Assembly (NCBI RefSeq): GCF_000708715.2
Contig: NZ_JENB01000001.1
Span: forward strand, 124,001 to 188,000
Source: Pseudomonas putida W15Oct28
GTDB lineage: Bacteria; Pseudomonadota; Gammaproteobacteria; Pseudomonadales; Pseudomonadaceae
Direction: 5' to 3'
Length of the DNA: 64,000 bases
Shown here piece after piece: positions 1-7,992 of the stretch (the stretch's first letter is position 1; the number at the start of each line of letters is the position of its first letter). A program made the translations under genes and the position numbers. Under the pieces are notes generated by a model. That model worked only from the letters and a program-made list of their open reading frames with translations, was not told the origin of the DNA and did no database searches.

Positions 1-395
1 CCCACGAAATGCAAGTAATCCGCGACCTGTGCGACCGTGTAGCCGTATTGGAACAAGGCCGCATCGTCGAGACCGGCGCGGTGTGGGAAGTGTTCGGCAA
101 CCCCCGGCACGCCGTCAGCCGCATCCTGCTCAGCGAGGCCACGCCAGCAGCGCAGGCCAGTACTGCCGGCAATCGCTACCTCGACTTGCACTACACCGGC
201 GGCAAAGGGCTAACGCCAGACCTGGCAGCCATCGGTGCCGCGCTGGGCGATGGGGTGAGCCTGTTCTCGGGCTCGATCGCGCCGATTCAAGGGCGGTTTC
301 TTGGGCAACTGCGCCTGGCCATCGCCAGTGCGACGCCGGACGACGAGCTGTTGCATCAGGCCAGGCTGCTGGCAGACCGTGCCGAGTGGGTATGA
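1..395 (+). CDS. metN: Methionine ABC transporter ATP-binding protein MetN, C-terminal part
   Basis: The window opens inside this gene; the frame begins at base 3 (His-Glu-Met). The visible 131 residues start just after the nucleotide-binding core, at a stretch like the ABC H-loop followed by D-R-V-A-V-L-E-Q-G-R-I-V-E-x-G, which is the standard ABC ATPase ending. They continue into a roughly 75-residue C-terminal domain resembling the NIL (regulatory, methionine-sensing) domain of MetN. The protein would couple ATP hydrolysis to methionine uptake with a MetI permease and MetQ binding protein, neither of which is in the window. No metI follows, so metN would be the last gene of its cluster or the operon order differs from the usual N-I-Q. 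The family is inferred from the tail only. Confidence 0.75.
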   Translation, partial: HEMQVIRDLCDRVAVLEQGRIVETGAVWEVFGNPRHAVSRILLSEATPAAQASTAGNRYLDLHYTGGKGLTPDLAAIGAALGDGVSLFSGSIAPIQGRFLGQLRLAIASATPDDELLHQARLLADRAEWV

Positions 396-687
396 ATCAA
401 ACATTAACCTCAAGACATTCACAGTTCCAGGTAGGAGGCAGCCCGAGCACAGGGTATTACTGCTACACCGGCAGCTCGGTGGTCAGCTTGATCTTTTCGA
501 TCGGCACTTCGGTCTGTTGCCGGCATGATCTGCCGCTGCACCTGCACTCCATTGACCCAAATCAAGCCCCCGCGCCGGGTTCGCGCGAGGATGGCTGCAA
601 GCAAGGAATGACTCAAGCACCGCCAGGCGCACAGCGCTAGGGGTTCACCCCAGATCACTGTGCGCGGCCTTGGACAAGGAGCCCCAC
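396..687. other. Intergenic region with a possible decayed coding remnant
   Basis: This gap of about 290 bases separates metN from the stress protein gene. On the minus strand, roughly 465-555, two adjacent frames read like the end of a protein: V-N-G-V-Q-V-Q-R-Q-I in one frame and E-V-P-I-E-K-I-K-L-T-T-E-L-P-V-stop in another. This could be a frameshifted gene remnant. No intact start or longer frame supports a live gene. The ANR-like box (552-565) lies in the same interval. Confidence 0.25.
552..565 (+). promoter_or_regulatory. ANR/FNR-like box upstream of the universal stress protein gene
   Basis: TTGACCCAAATCAA matches the FNR/ANR consensus TTGAT-N4-ATCAA at nine of the ten defined positions. 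It lies about 120 bases before the usp start, a reasonable place for an activator site. In Pseudomonas, many UspA-family genes are induced by the oxygen sensor Anr. The site is seen; its function is inferred. Confidence 0.5.
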
Positions 688-1563
688 ATGAGCCCGCTGA
701 AACACATCCTGGTCGCCACCGACCTGTCCCCCCACGCTCGCAACGCGGCGGAGCGTGCTGCCTACCTGAGCAACGCGCAGCAGGCCTCACTAGACCTGCT
801 CTACGTTGCCAACCCGGCCCCCTTCGAACGCCTCAAGCAGTTGGTGGCGCCTGATGACGACCTGTTGAAGCGCGTGCTGGACAGCGCCGGCGAAAAAACC
901 CGCGCACTGGCAGCCCTGCTGTTCCAGCGCTACGACATTTCTGCTGGGGTGCAGGTCGCCAGCGGCTCGGTGATCACCGAGATCACCCGGGTGGTGCAGG
1001 ACAAGCACAGCAACCTGCTGGTATGCGGAGCCAAGGGCCAGAGCGTGGCGCGGCGCCTGCTGCTGGGTTCAACCGTGCAGAAAATGCTAAACCACATGCC
1101 CTGCCCTTTGCTGGTGGTCAAACCGGCCCCGCGTGACGCCTACCGCACTGTGCTGGTGCCAGTCGATTTCTCACCGGTTTCGCTGCGCGCCATCAAACTG
1201 GCCAAAACCATTGCCCCGCAGGCCGAAATCATTCTGCTACACGTGTACGAAGCCCCGTTCGAAGGCAGCGTGCGCTTCGCCCATATCGACCACGACACCC
1301 TTACCCATTACCGCAATGTCATCCGCAAGGATGCGGAGGCGCAACTCGCTGCGCTGAGTGAGGCTGCCGGCATGGCCGATGCACGGCAGATTCTGGTGCA
1401 CGGTGACCCTGGCTGGCTCATTGCCGAACAGGAACAGGAGCTGGAGTGCGACCTGATCGTGGTCGGCAAGCAGGGTGCAAGCGCGCTGGAGGAGCTGTTG
1501 GTTGGCAGCGTCACAAAGCACGTACTGAACGAATCGCAGTGTGATGTGCTGGTCTCTCCCTGA
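688..1563 (+). CDS. Universal stress protein with two UspA domains
   Basis: This 291-residue cytoplasmic protein is a tandem of two UspA folds (about 1-145 and 150-291). Each carries the nucleotide-binding signature G-x2-G-x9-G-S: G-A-K-G...G-S in the first half and G-K-Q-G...G-S in the second. Tandem Usps bind ATP and support survival under starvation or low oxygen. The frame can be extended to a TTG at 670, but the ATG at 688 is preceded by AAGGAG at 676-681 with a six-base gap, so that start is preferred. An ANR-like box about 120 bases upstream suggests microaerobic induction. It stands alone and is not obviously part of an operon. Confidence 0.9.
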   Translation: MSPLKHILVATDLSPHARNAAERAAYLSNAQQASLDLLYVANPAPFERLKQLVAPDDDLLKRVLDSAGEKTRALAALLFQRYDISAGVQVASGSVITEITRVVQDKHSNLLVCGAKGQSVARRLLLGSTVQKMLNHMPCPLLVVKPAPRDAYRTVLVPVDFSPVSLRAIKLAKTIAPQAEIILLHVYEAPFEGSVRFAHIDHDTLTHYRNVIRKDAEAQLAALSEAAGMADARQILVHGDPGWLIAEQEQELECDLIVVGKQGASALEELLVGSVTKHVLNESQCDVLVSP

Positions 1564-1660
1564 CGCTCCGAACCCGACGGGTAGCCTCCATCCAGGGGCT
1601 GCCCTCTTGCGCTAGTGTGTAAATGGCAGCCTTGCAACGGTTCAAGAAAAGCACGACACT

Positions 1661-1684
1661 CGCTATATACTTTTCTATATATCG
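1661..1684. promoter_or_regulatory. AT-rich imperfect palindrome, candidate promoter or autoregulatory operator
   Basis: CGCTATATAC, four T, then CTATATATCG: the two arms match as inverted repeats at eight of ten positions. The element ends 27 bases before the ATG of the TetR-family gene, where an autoregulatory operator or a -10 region would be expected. Inferred from position and symmetry only. Confidence 0.35.
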
Positions 1685-1711
1685 ACTTTCAAAAGCCCAG
1701 ATGAAACCGTG

Positions 1712-2422
1712 ATGTACGCTCAACCCGTCATGCCAGACACTGCCAACGATGACGCTGACGCACCGTTAGCCGCGATCAATCACTCACTGGGCAACCCCGG
1801 TATACAACGCAAGAATCGCAAACTGATCCTGCAAGCTGCCAGCGAATCGTTCGCCACGACCGGTTTCACCGCCACCCACTCGCACGATATTGCCGAGCGC
1901 GCCGGGGTGCCCAAGGCCAATCTCTATTACTACTTCCAGACAAAAGAGAACCTGTACGTCCAAGTGCTGATGGGTTTTATCGAGCCGCTGGTGAGGGCCT
2001 CGGCCGCATTGCGAAAAAGCGACAACCCGATCGTGGGCTTGCGGGCCTATATCAAAGCCCGCATTCGCATCATCCGGGAGCACCCGTTCAGCGCCGCCGT
2101 GTTCAGCCAGGAGTTGCTCTCAGGGGGCAAGCGCCTGCCTGAGGTGTGCAAGAACATGCTGCTGGAGGAAGCCAGGCGCAACGTCGCCTGCCTGCGCAAC
2201 TGGATCGATGATGGCCGGCTGGCACCCTGCGACCCCGAGCACCTGATGATTTTCATCTGGTCGGCAACGCGCACCTACACCAATCTGGCCTGGCAAATGT
2301 CGCAGCTCAGAGGCGTGCCCCGGCCTGACAAGTCGGACTTTGATCGTGCCACCCGCACGGTCACCCAGATGGTGCTGGGCGGTGTCGTGCCGGGCCAGAA
2401 AGCGGCTATGGCATCGTCATGA
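1712..2422 (+). CDS. TetR-family regulator, RutR-like
   Basis: A DNA-binding repressor of about 236 residues. An N-terminal tail of about 30 residues precedes the helix-turn-helix (about 34-75), which contains I-A-E-R-A-G-V-P-K-A-N-L-Y-Y-Y-F, the recognition-helix pattern of TetR proteins and closest to the RutR/YcdC subgroup. The ligand-binding half includes a basic region around I-K-A-R-I-R-I-I-R-E-H-P-F, also typical of RutR-like C-termini. A GTG at 1709 directly abuts the ATG at 1712; no clear ribosome site separates them, and an ATG at 1730 is also possible. No pyrimidine (rut) genes are adjacent, so the target is unknown. An AT-rich imperfect palindrome lies just upstream. Confidence 0.85.
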   Translation: MYAQPVMPDTANDDADAPLAAINHSLGNPGIQRKNRKLILQAASESFATTGFTATHSHDIAERAGVPKANLYYYFQTKENLYVQVLMGFIEPLVRASAALRKSDNPIVGLRAYIKARIRIIREHPFSAAVFSQELLSGGKRLPEVCKNMLLEEARRNVACLRNWIDDGRLAPCDPEHLMIFIWSATRTYTNLAWQMSQLRGVPRPDKSDFDRATRTVTQMVLGGVVPGQKAAMASS

Positions 2423-2434
2423 AGCTTGCCTTAC

Positions 2435-2998
2435 CTACGCAAGATCACCAGACTGGCGAAGCGGTAGCTGTTTAAGCGCCGATGTGACTTGCGCAAGCAA
2501 CGCTGCAGAACTGCTTGCCCCGTCCACGTTCAACACCGGGGCTGCCTGCCCTGCCAGCCAGCGCTCATGCCACGCCCGGTTGCGGCCGGTAAAGTTCGGG
2601 TCGTCATACTGAGCAGCCCACTCCCTGAACCCCACGTGTATCTCGTGCATGTCACCACCCGGGGCGATGCGCTCGCCAAAGCGCGCCTTTTCACGTGCAG
2701 CCAGCCGTTCAAGACGCACGGGCGTTGGTGTTACCACGAACACCGTCAGGTCGACATGGGCCAGCAAGGCATCACCCCAGACCATGCAAGAGCCGCTCAG
2801 CACCCAGTCGTCCTCGCCGAGCGCTTGCTGGATCAAAGGCACACGTTCATCGGCCGGCCGTTTGGTGGTAAACGGCGGATTGGTGGGCATCCAGTAGAAG
2901 TCATCGACGTCGGCGTGGCGCAGATCGAGTTGCGTGGCGAGGTGCTGCCCCAGCGTGGTCACGCCTGCACACGATGCACCGGTAATGTAGATGCGCAA
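2435..2998 (-). CDS. Small P-loop NTPase/kinase-like protein with atypical Walker A
   Basis: A 187-residue protein that begins with R-I-Y-I-T-G-A-S-C-A-G-V-T-T-L-G, a P-loop at the extreme N-terminus. The invariant lysine of G-x4-G-K-[ST] is replaced by valine. The remainder (H-A-D-V-D-D-F-Y-W near residue 30, and E-R-L-A-A-R-E-K-A-R-F-G-E-R later) resembles adenylate-kinase-like small-molecule kinases. The open frame runs back to 3079, but a TTG at 2998 follows AAGGAGG with five bases between and places the P-loop at the start, as in relatives, so TTG is chosen. It is convergent with the TetR gene. Substrate unknown. Confidence 0.75.
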   Translation of the reverse strand: MRIYITGASCAGVTTLGQHLATQLDLRHADVDDFYWMPTNPPFTTKRPADERVPLIQQALGEDDWVLSGSCMVWGDALLAHVDLTVFVVTPTPVRLERLAAREKARFGERIAPGGDMHEIHVGFREWAAQYDDPNFTGRNRAWHERWLAGQAAPVLNVDGASSSAALLAQVTSALKQLPLRQSGDLA

Positions 2999-3227
2999 TT
3001 GTTCCTCCTTGAATACCAGCGGTTTTCCGGGCCGGAAAGATATCCCATAAGCGCCTCGTCGGCTTGGAACTTCGATCACAATGCGTCACCTGCCGCTCTA
3101 TGCCAGGCGTTTCATCGATAGCGCTGATGATTACTATCAAGCGGCCTGCCTGTCGGCATGGCAAGGCCGTCCCTATAATTGCCTGCAAATCCTTCCGCTC
3201 CTGCGCCTGCTACAGGCGACATCCCTC

Positions 3228-4469
3228 ATGGAACCGACCCCCATGCCAAGCAACCGCCAGGCCCCTCGCGGCCTTCCCGAACATAATCAACAGAGTGTCA
3301 CACAGCAATGGCTGGCAATCCTCTCGGTCGCCGTGGGTGCATTTGCCCTGGTCACCAGCGAGTTCCTCCCGGTGGGGGTGCTCAACGATGTGGCCAGTGA
3401 CCTTGGCATCAGTGCAGGCCTTGCCGGCCTGATGGTGACGCTGCCCGGCATCATGGCCGCGCTGGCCGCCCCGTTGATTTCCGTGGGCGTCGGCGCGCTG
3501 GACCGGCGCTACCTGCTGATTGGCCTGACGCTGATCATGATCATCGCCAACACCATCGTGGCCTACGCCGTCGACTTCAACCTGCTGTTGGTCGGCCGCG
3601 TGCTGCTGGGTGTCAGTATCGGTGGCTTCTGGGCGACCGCCATCGCCCTCAGCGGCCGCCTGGCCCCCGACGGCATGGGCGTGGCCAAGGCCAACTCCAT
3701 CATCATGGCCGGCGTTACCCTGGCGACCGTAGTGGGCGTGCCCGTGGGCACCTGGCTGAGCGGCCTGATGGGCTGGCGCATGACCTTCCTGGTTACCGCA
3801 CTGGTGGGCATACCCGTGCTGCTGGCGCAGGTATTTTTGCTGCCGCGTCTGCTGCCGGAAAAGGCCATTCGCATCAGCGACCTGCCGGCCTTGTTCATCA
3901 ACCCGCAAGCGCGGGTCGGCTTGATCGCCGTGCTGCTGATCGGCCTGGCGCACTTTGCCGCGTACACCTATGTTGCCCCGTTCTTCAAACAGAATGCCGG
4001 CTTCGACGGGCCTACGATTGGCTCACTGTTGCTGCTTTACGGCGTCGCCGGGTTCATGGGCAACATTTTCGCGGGCTACGCTGCCAACCGCAGCGTGCGG
4101 CATACCTTGATGCTGGTCGCGGTCATGATTGCTGTCAGCACCGCCCTGTTCCCGCACTTCGCCACCGGCATGACCGGCGCCGCGATGCTGATCGCGCTGT
4201 GGGGCTTCGCCTTCGGCGCGTTCCCGGCCTGCGCCAACATCTGGATGTTTGTGGTAGCGCCCAAGGATGTCGAACGTGGCATGCCGCTGTTCGTGGCCAT
4301 GTTCCAGGTGATCATTGCACTGGGCTCGTTCTTCGGCGGGCAGGTGGTCGACCATATGGGCACCGCGGTGCTGTTGAGCCTGGCCACGGCGCTGGTGGGC
4401 TGCGGCTTTGTCACCGTGCTGGTGCTGGGCCGCAACGTCAGCAATAACCTGGCAGCACAGCCGGGCTGA
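3228..4469 (+). CDS. MFS transporter, DHA1 family, NepI-like exporter
   Basis: A 413-residue inner-membrane protein with about twelve hydrophobic segments. The first transmembrane stretch is followed by F-L-P-V-G-V-L-N-D-V-A-S-D-L-G-I-S and then L-D-R-R-Y-L-L-I, the loop 2-3 pattern of drug/H+ antiporters. G-R-V-L-L-G-V-S-I-G-G-F-W matches motif C-type sequences of NepI/YdhP/AraJ-like exporters, proton-coupled exporters of nucleosides, arabinose or drugs. The frame opens at 3081, but the first 49 residues are unlike a transporter, and the ATG at 3228 gives the usual short cytoplasmic tail. A second ATG at 3243 is possible. Substrate not determinable. Confidence 0.85.
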   Translation: MEPTPMPSNRQAPRGLPEHNQQSVTQQWLAILSVAVGAFALVTSEFLPVGVLNDVASDLGISAGLAGLMVTLPGIMAALAAPLISVGVGALDRRYLLIGLTLIMIIANTIVAYAVDFNLLLVGRVLLGVSIGGFWATAIALSGRLAPDGMGVAKANSIIMAGVTLATVVGVPVGTWLSGLMGWRMTFLVTALVGIPVLLAQVFLLPRLLPEKAIRISDLPALFINPQARVGLIAVLLIGLAHFAAYTYVAPFFKQNAGFDGPTIGSLLLLYGVAGFMGNIFAGYAANRSVRHTLMLVAVMIAVSTALFPHFATGMTGAAMLIALWGFAFGAFPACANIWMFVVAPKDVERGMPLFVAMFQVIIALGSFFGGQVVDHMGTAVLLSLATALVGCGFVTVLVLGRNVSNNLAAQPG

Positions 4470-4562
4470 GCAGCCGCCCAAGGCGATTGCCTGGCGGGTA
4501 AACCGGATCGCCGCACCGCCGCGCCCACAGGTTCCGCGCCGCGTTGTGCCCACGCTGTACCT

Positions 4563-4605
4563 GCAAGAGCGGCCTTGTGTCGCGAAAGGGCCGCCACGCG
4601 GCCCC
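4563..4605. repeat. Short intergenic repeat with hairpin, single copy
   Basis: A copy of the dispersed repeat whose core reads GAGCGGCCTTGTGTCGCGAA and ends in the hairpin GGGCCGC-CAC-GCGGCCC (4588-4604). It sits between the convergent MFS and quinone reductase genes and could act as a transcription end for both. Other copies in this window occur mostly as inverted pairs. Confidence 0.75.
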
Positions 4606-4627
4606 AATGGTCGATACAGAAGAAAGG

Positions 4628-5329
4628 TCAGGCCAGCGGGTACAACGCCTCATCGAACTGCGCCAGGCGCGGGAACACCAGTGGCTGGTCGTCCGAAAGC
4701 TGCTCCAGCCGTTGCTGGTACTGCTGCAAAAAGCCCTGGCGCGCCTCATCGCTGATATACGGCACATGCCAGGCCACAAACGGCGGCAGCACCTCGAACC
4801 CGACATAGGCCAGCGTGCCCCGCAGTATTGGCCGCAGCATGTCCTCCAGCGGCCCGTGAATCGCCCCGTCGCCAAACATGTGCTCGCGCCCGCCCAGTGT
4901 CACGGTCACCAGCGCCTTCTTGCCCGCCAACCCGCCCTGGTCGTAGAAACGCTTGCCGCCATAGCACACCCCCGACACCAGCACCCGGTCGATCCAGCCC
5001 TTGAGCATGGCCGGTGCCGAGAACCAGAAAATCGGGAAGTTCAGCACCAGCAAGTCGGCCCACAACAGCTTGTCCAGCTCCTGCTGGATGTCCGCAGCAA
5101 TGGCCCCGCGCTTGACGCCCTGGCGCTGCTCCAGGGCATACACCAGGTACTCGGGGTTCTCGCGCTGGGGGAAGTCATCGGCACTGGCCACCGGGTTCCA
5201 GCCCATGGCGTACAGGTCGCTGACCTGCACCTGGTGGCCCTGGGCGCGGAAGGTTTCCACGGCCTGGTCCCGCAGGGCAGCGGTGAACGATTGCGGTTCG
5301 GGGTGAGCGTGGACGATCAGTACATTCAC
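4628..5329 (-). CDS. NAD(P)H:quinone oxidoreductase, flavodoxin-like fold
   Basis: A 233-residue cytoplasmic flavoprotein. The N-terminus N-V-L-I-V-H-A-H-P-E-P-Q-S-F is the FMN/FAD phosphate-binding strand-loop of the NQO1/MdaB-type family, and P-I-F-W-F-S-A-P-A-M-L-K-G-W-I-D-R-V is its second signature. It would carry out two-electron reduction of quinones. The longest frame starts at an ATG (5335) only one or two bases from the AAGGAG ribosome site. The GTG at 5329 has a normal seven-base gap and gives the family's usual first residues, so it is preferred. It is the last gene of the arginine transaminase operon, 43 bases after the aldehyde dehydrogenase. A similar reductase is found by the P. 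aeruginosa aruH locus. Confidence 0.85.
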   Translation of the reverse strand: MNVLIVHAHPEPQSFTAALRDQAVETFRAQGHQVQVSDLYAMGWNPVASADDFPQRENPEYLVYALEQRQGVKRGAIAADIQQELDKLLWADLLVLNFPIFWFSAPAMLKGWIDRVLVSGVCYGGKRFYDQGGLAGKKALVTVTLGGREHMFGDGAIHGPLEDMLRPILRGTLAYVGFEVLPPFVAWHVPYISDEARQGFLQQYQQRLEQLSDDQPLVFPRLAQFDEALYPLA

Positions 5330-5372
5330 AAACATTCTCCTTACACAAAACAGGTTGTCTTGCGGCGGTGGC

Positions 5373-6785
5373 TCAGCACTGTACGGCTTTCACCTCGACG
5401 AACTCCGCCAGGCCCTCTTCGCCCCACTCGCGGCCGTTGCCCGACTGTTTGTAGCCACCGAACGGCGCCTGGTAGTTGAACCCGCCACCGTTGATGAAGC
5501 ACTGCCCGGCCCGTATCTGCCGCGCCAGCGCCAGGCCGTGGTCGCGGCTGCCCGCCCACACCGCGCTGGACAGGCCGAACGGCGAGTCATTGGCCAGCGC
5601 CAGCGCCTGGGCCTCGTCGGCGTAGGGGATCAGGCACAGCACCGGGCCGAAGATTTCTTCCTGGGCAATGCGCATGCGGTTGTCGACGTCGGCGAACAAC
5701 GTGGGCGCCACGTAGAACCCGCGCTCGAAGCCGCCGTGATCACCACCGCACAACAAGCGCGCGCCCTCCTCCTGGCCCTGGCGAATGTAGTCGAGCACCG
5801 TGCGCCGCTGGCCTGCCGAACACATCGGCCCCAGGAAACTGGCCGGATCACGCGGGTCGCCCATGACCAGTGCACGGGTTTCGGCCTCGGCGATTTCCAG
5901 CGCCTCGGCGTAGCGGCTGGCCGGCAGCAGCATGCGGGTCAGTGCCGTGCAGGTCTGCCCCGAGTTGATCATCACGTCCTGTACACCATGGCGCACCGCA
6001 GCGTGCAGGTCGGCGTCGGCGGTAACCAGCAACGGCGATTTGCCACCCAGTTCCAGGCACACCCGCTTCACCGTCGGCGCGGCCGCTTGCGCCACCCGCA
6101 CCCCGGCACCGGTGGAGCCGGTGAATGACACCATGTCCACCTGCGGGTGCCGGGCCAGGGCCTCACCCACCTTGGCCCCCGGGCCGCTGACCAGGTTGAA
6201 CACCCCGGCCGGCAGGCCGATGGCATCGATCATTTCGGCCAGCACAAATGCGTGCAGCGGCGTTTCCTGGCTGGGCTTGACCACCACCGTGCACCCGGCA
6301 GCCAGGGCCGGCGCCAGCTTGCCGATCATCTGGTGCAGCGGATAATTCCACGGGTTGATGAATGCGCACACGCCAACCGCCTCGCGGTACACCAGCGAAT
6401 TGCCGACTTCGCGCACCTCGTCCATCAGCCCGGCCAGTTCGGCATACTGTTCCAGCCCGGCTATCGGGCCTTCGACCTGCACCGCCTGGCACCATTGCAC
6501 CGGCATGCCCAACTCGTCGGTAATGACCTCGGCCATTTGCCCCGCACGGTTTTTCAGCTGTGCGACCAATGCCCGGATGTACCCGGCGCGCACGCTGGAC
6601 GGCGTGCGCGACCAGCCATCGAAGGCCCGCCGCGCCGCCATCACCGCCCGCTCGACATCGGCCTCGGCGCCCAGCGGTACCCGGCCAATGGCCAGTTCGG
6701 TGGCCGGGTCGATCACCTCAGCCATGCCCTGCCCGCTCGGCACCTGCCAGGCGCCATCGATGTACAGCCGCGCATACTCACGCAT
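5373..6785 (-). CDS. Aldehyde dehydrogenase (probable 4-guanidinobutyraldehyde dehydrogenase)
   Basis: A 470-residue NAD(P)-dependent dehydrogenase of the standard ALDH length. Visible signatures are N-P-W-N-Y-P-L near 150, S-F-T-G-S-T-G-A-G for cofactor binding, the general-base glutamate in L-E-L-G-G-K-S-P, and the nucleophilic cysteine in N-S-G-Q-T-C-T-A. Its ATG overlaps the last eight bases of aruH, so the two are translationally coupled. AruI makes 4-guanidinobutyraldehyde, so this enzyme most likely oxidises it to 4-guanidinobutyrate (the KauB role). The substrate comes from context, not from the sequence. Confidence 0.9.
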   Translation of the reverse strand: MREYARLYIDGAWQVPSGQGMAEVIDPATELAIGRVPLGAEADVERAVMAARRAFDGWSRTPSSVRAGYIRALVAQLKNRAGQMAEVITDELGMPVQWCQAVQVEGPIAGLEQYAELAGLMDEVREVGNSLVYREAVGVCAFINPWNYPLHQMIGKLAPALAAGCTVVVKPSQETPLHAFVLAEMIDAIGLPAGVFNLVSGPGAKVGEALARHPQVDMVSFTGSTGAGVRVAQAAAPTVKRVCLELGGKSPLLVTADADLHAAVRHGVQDVMINSGQTCTALTRMLLPASRYAEALEIAEAETRALVMGDPRDPASFLGPMCSAGQRRTVLDYIRQGQEEGARLLCGGDHGGFERGFYVAPTLFADVDNRMRIAQEEIFGPVLCLIPYADEAQALALANDSPFGLSSAVWAGSRDHGLALARQIRAGQCFINGGGFNYQAPFGGYKQSGNGREWGEEGLAEFVEVKAVQC

Positions 6786-7968
6786 GGCCGTACTCCCGCT
6801 TCAGTTCGTCGGCACAGCAGGCGATGCGCTGGCAGGCATCGACCAGCGCCGCATTGCCCAGCACCAGGCCCAGGCGGATATGCCCGGCAGCGCTGGGGCC
6901 GAACGCTTCGCCGGCAAGCACCGACACGCCCTGGCTGTCCAGCAGGTAGTCGGCAAAGGCCTGGGCACTTACGCCGGTCTCACGGATATCAACCATCACG
7001 AACATGCCACCATCGGGCTTCAGCGCCTTGAGGCCCGGGCAACCAGCCAGCTGTTCGCACACCAGGTCACGGCGCTGGCGGTAGGCCTCGCGCATGGCGT
7101 CCAGCTCGGGCAACGGCTGTTCCAGCGCCACCACGGCGGCGTCTTGAATGAAGTCCGGCGAGCCGTACAACATGCACAGGGCGAGGTTTTCCAGGTGGGC
7201 GGCCAGCTCGGCCGAACCGACCACCCAGCCCACCCGCCAGCCCGTCATGGCGTGCGACTTCGACAGGCTGTTGAGGGTGGCGGTGCGCTCGGCCATGCCC
7301 GGCAGGCTGGCAGGGCTGACATGCTCGCCCTCGTACAGCAACTCGCTGTACACCTCGTCGGAGATCAGCCACAGGTCGTGGGCAATGCACAGTTCGGCCA
7401 GTGCTTCCCAGGTAGCACGGGGCAGGCTTGCCCCCGACGGGTTGTGCGGGCTGTTCAAGGCCAGCGCGCGGGTGCGCTGGGTAATGCGCTCGGCCACGTC
7501 TCGCGGGCATACCCTGAAGCCGTTCTCCGGCTTGACCGGCACCGGCACCACCTTGGCGCCACAGGCACCGAACACCGCCTCATAGGTCACATACATCGGT
7601 TCGGCGACAAGCACCTCGTCGCCAGGGTCCAGCACGCACTGGGCCACGCAGTACAGCGCGCACTGGGCCCCCGCCAGCACCGTCACCTGGTCGGCGTCGA
7701 CAGCCTGGCCGCTACGCTGCTGGTGGCGCCTGGCGATGGCCTGGCGCAGGGCCAGCTTGCCGCGTACATCGGCGTAATGGGTATGACCGGCCTGCAGGCT
7801 GTCGATGGCTGCCTCGACAATCGGCTGGGGGGTGTCGAAGTCCGGGTCACCCACCGACAGCAGCAGGATGTCCTTGCCCTCGGCCTGCAGCGCCAGGGCG
7901 CGGTAGTGGATGTCCCAGGCCGCAGCCCCGTCGCCGGCGATGCGTTGGGTAAGCTTGGCGTAGCGCAT
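6778..7968 (-). CDS. aruH: Arginine:pyruvate transaminase AruH
   Basis: A 396-residue class I/II PLP aminotransferase. It shows the substrate loop S-V-G-D-P-D-F-D-T-P, the N-S-P-H-N-P-S-G motif, the D-E-V-Y cofactor-contact region and the Schiff-base lysine in S-L-S-K-S-H-A-M-T-G-W-R-V-G. In P. aeruginosa and P. putida, AruH transfers the amino group of L-arginine (also lysine in P. putida) to pyruvate, giving 2-ketoarginine and alanine. A good ribosome site, AGGGAG, precedes the ATG. It lies between the racemase gene (24 bases upstream) and the aldehyde dehydrogenase (8-base overlap). The name rests on the family plus the shared AruI/AruR/AruS neighbourhood. Confidence 0.9.
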   Translation of the reverse strand: MRYAKLTQRIAGDGAAAWDIHYRALALQAEGKDILLLSVGDPDFDTPQPIVEAAIDSLQAGHTHYADVRGKLALRQAIARRHQQRSGQAVDADQVTVLAGAQCALYCVAQCVLDPGDEVLVAEPMYVTYEAVFGACGAKVVPVPVKPENGFRVCPRDVAERITQRTRALALNSPHNPSGASLPRATWEALAELCIAHDLWLISDEVYSELLYEGEHVSPASLPGMAERTATLNSLSKSHAMTGWRVGWVVGSAELAAHLENLALCMLYGSPDFIQDAAVVALEQPLPELDAMREAYRQRRDLVCEQLAGCPGLKALKPDGGMFVMVDIRETGVSAQAFADYLLDSQGVSVLAGEAFGPSAAGHIRLGLVLGNAALVDACQRIACCADELKREYGHA

Positions 7969-7992
7969 GGCAATCTCCCTTGAATGGCGGTT

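Noticed and set aside
3210..3953. Minus-strand frame rich in Gln, His and Asp opposite the MFS gene, and similar ones opposite the two amino acid permeases
   Set aside because: The composition is typical of the complement of hydrophobic transmembrane coding, not of a real protein.
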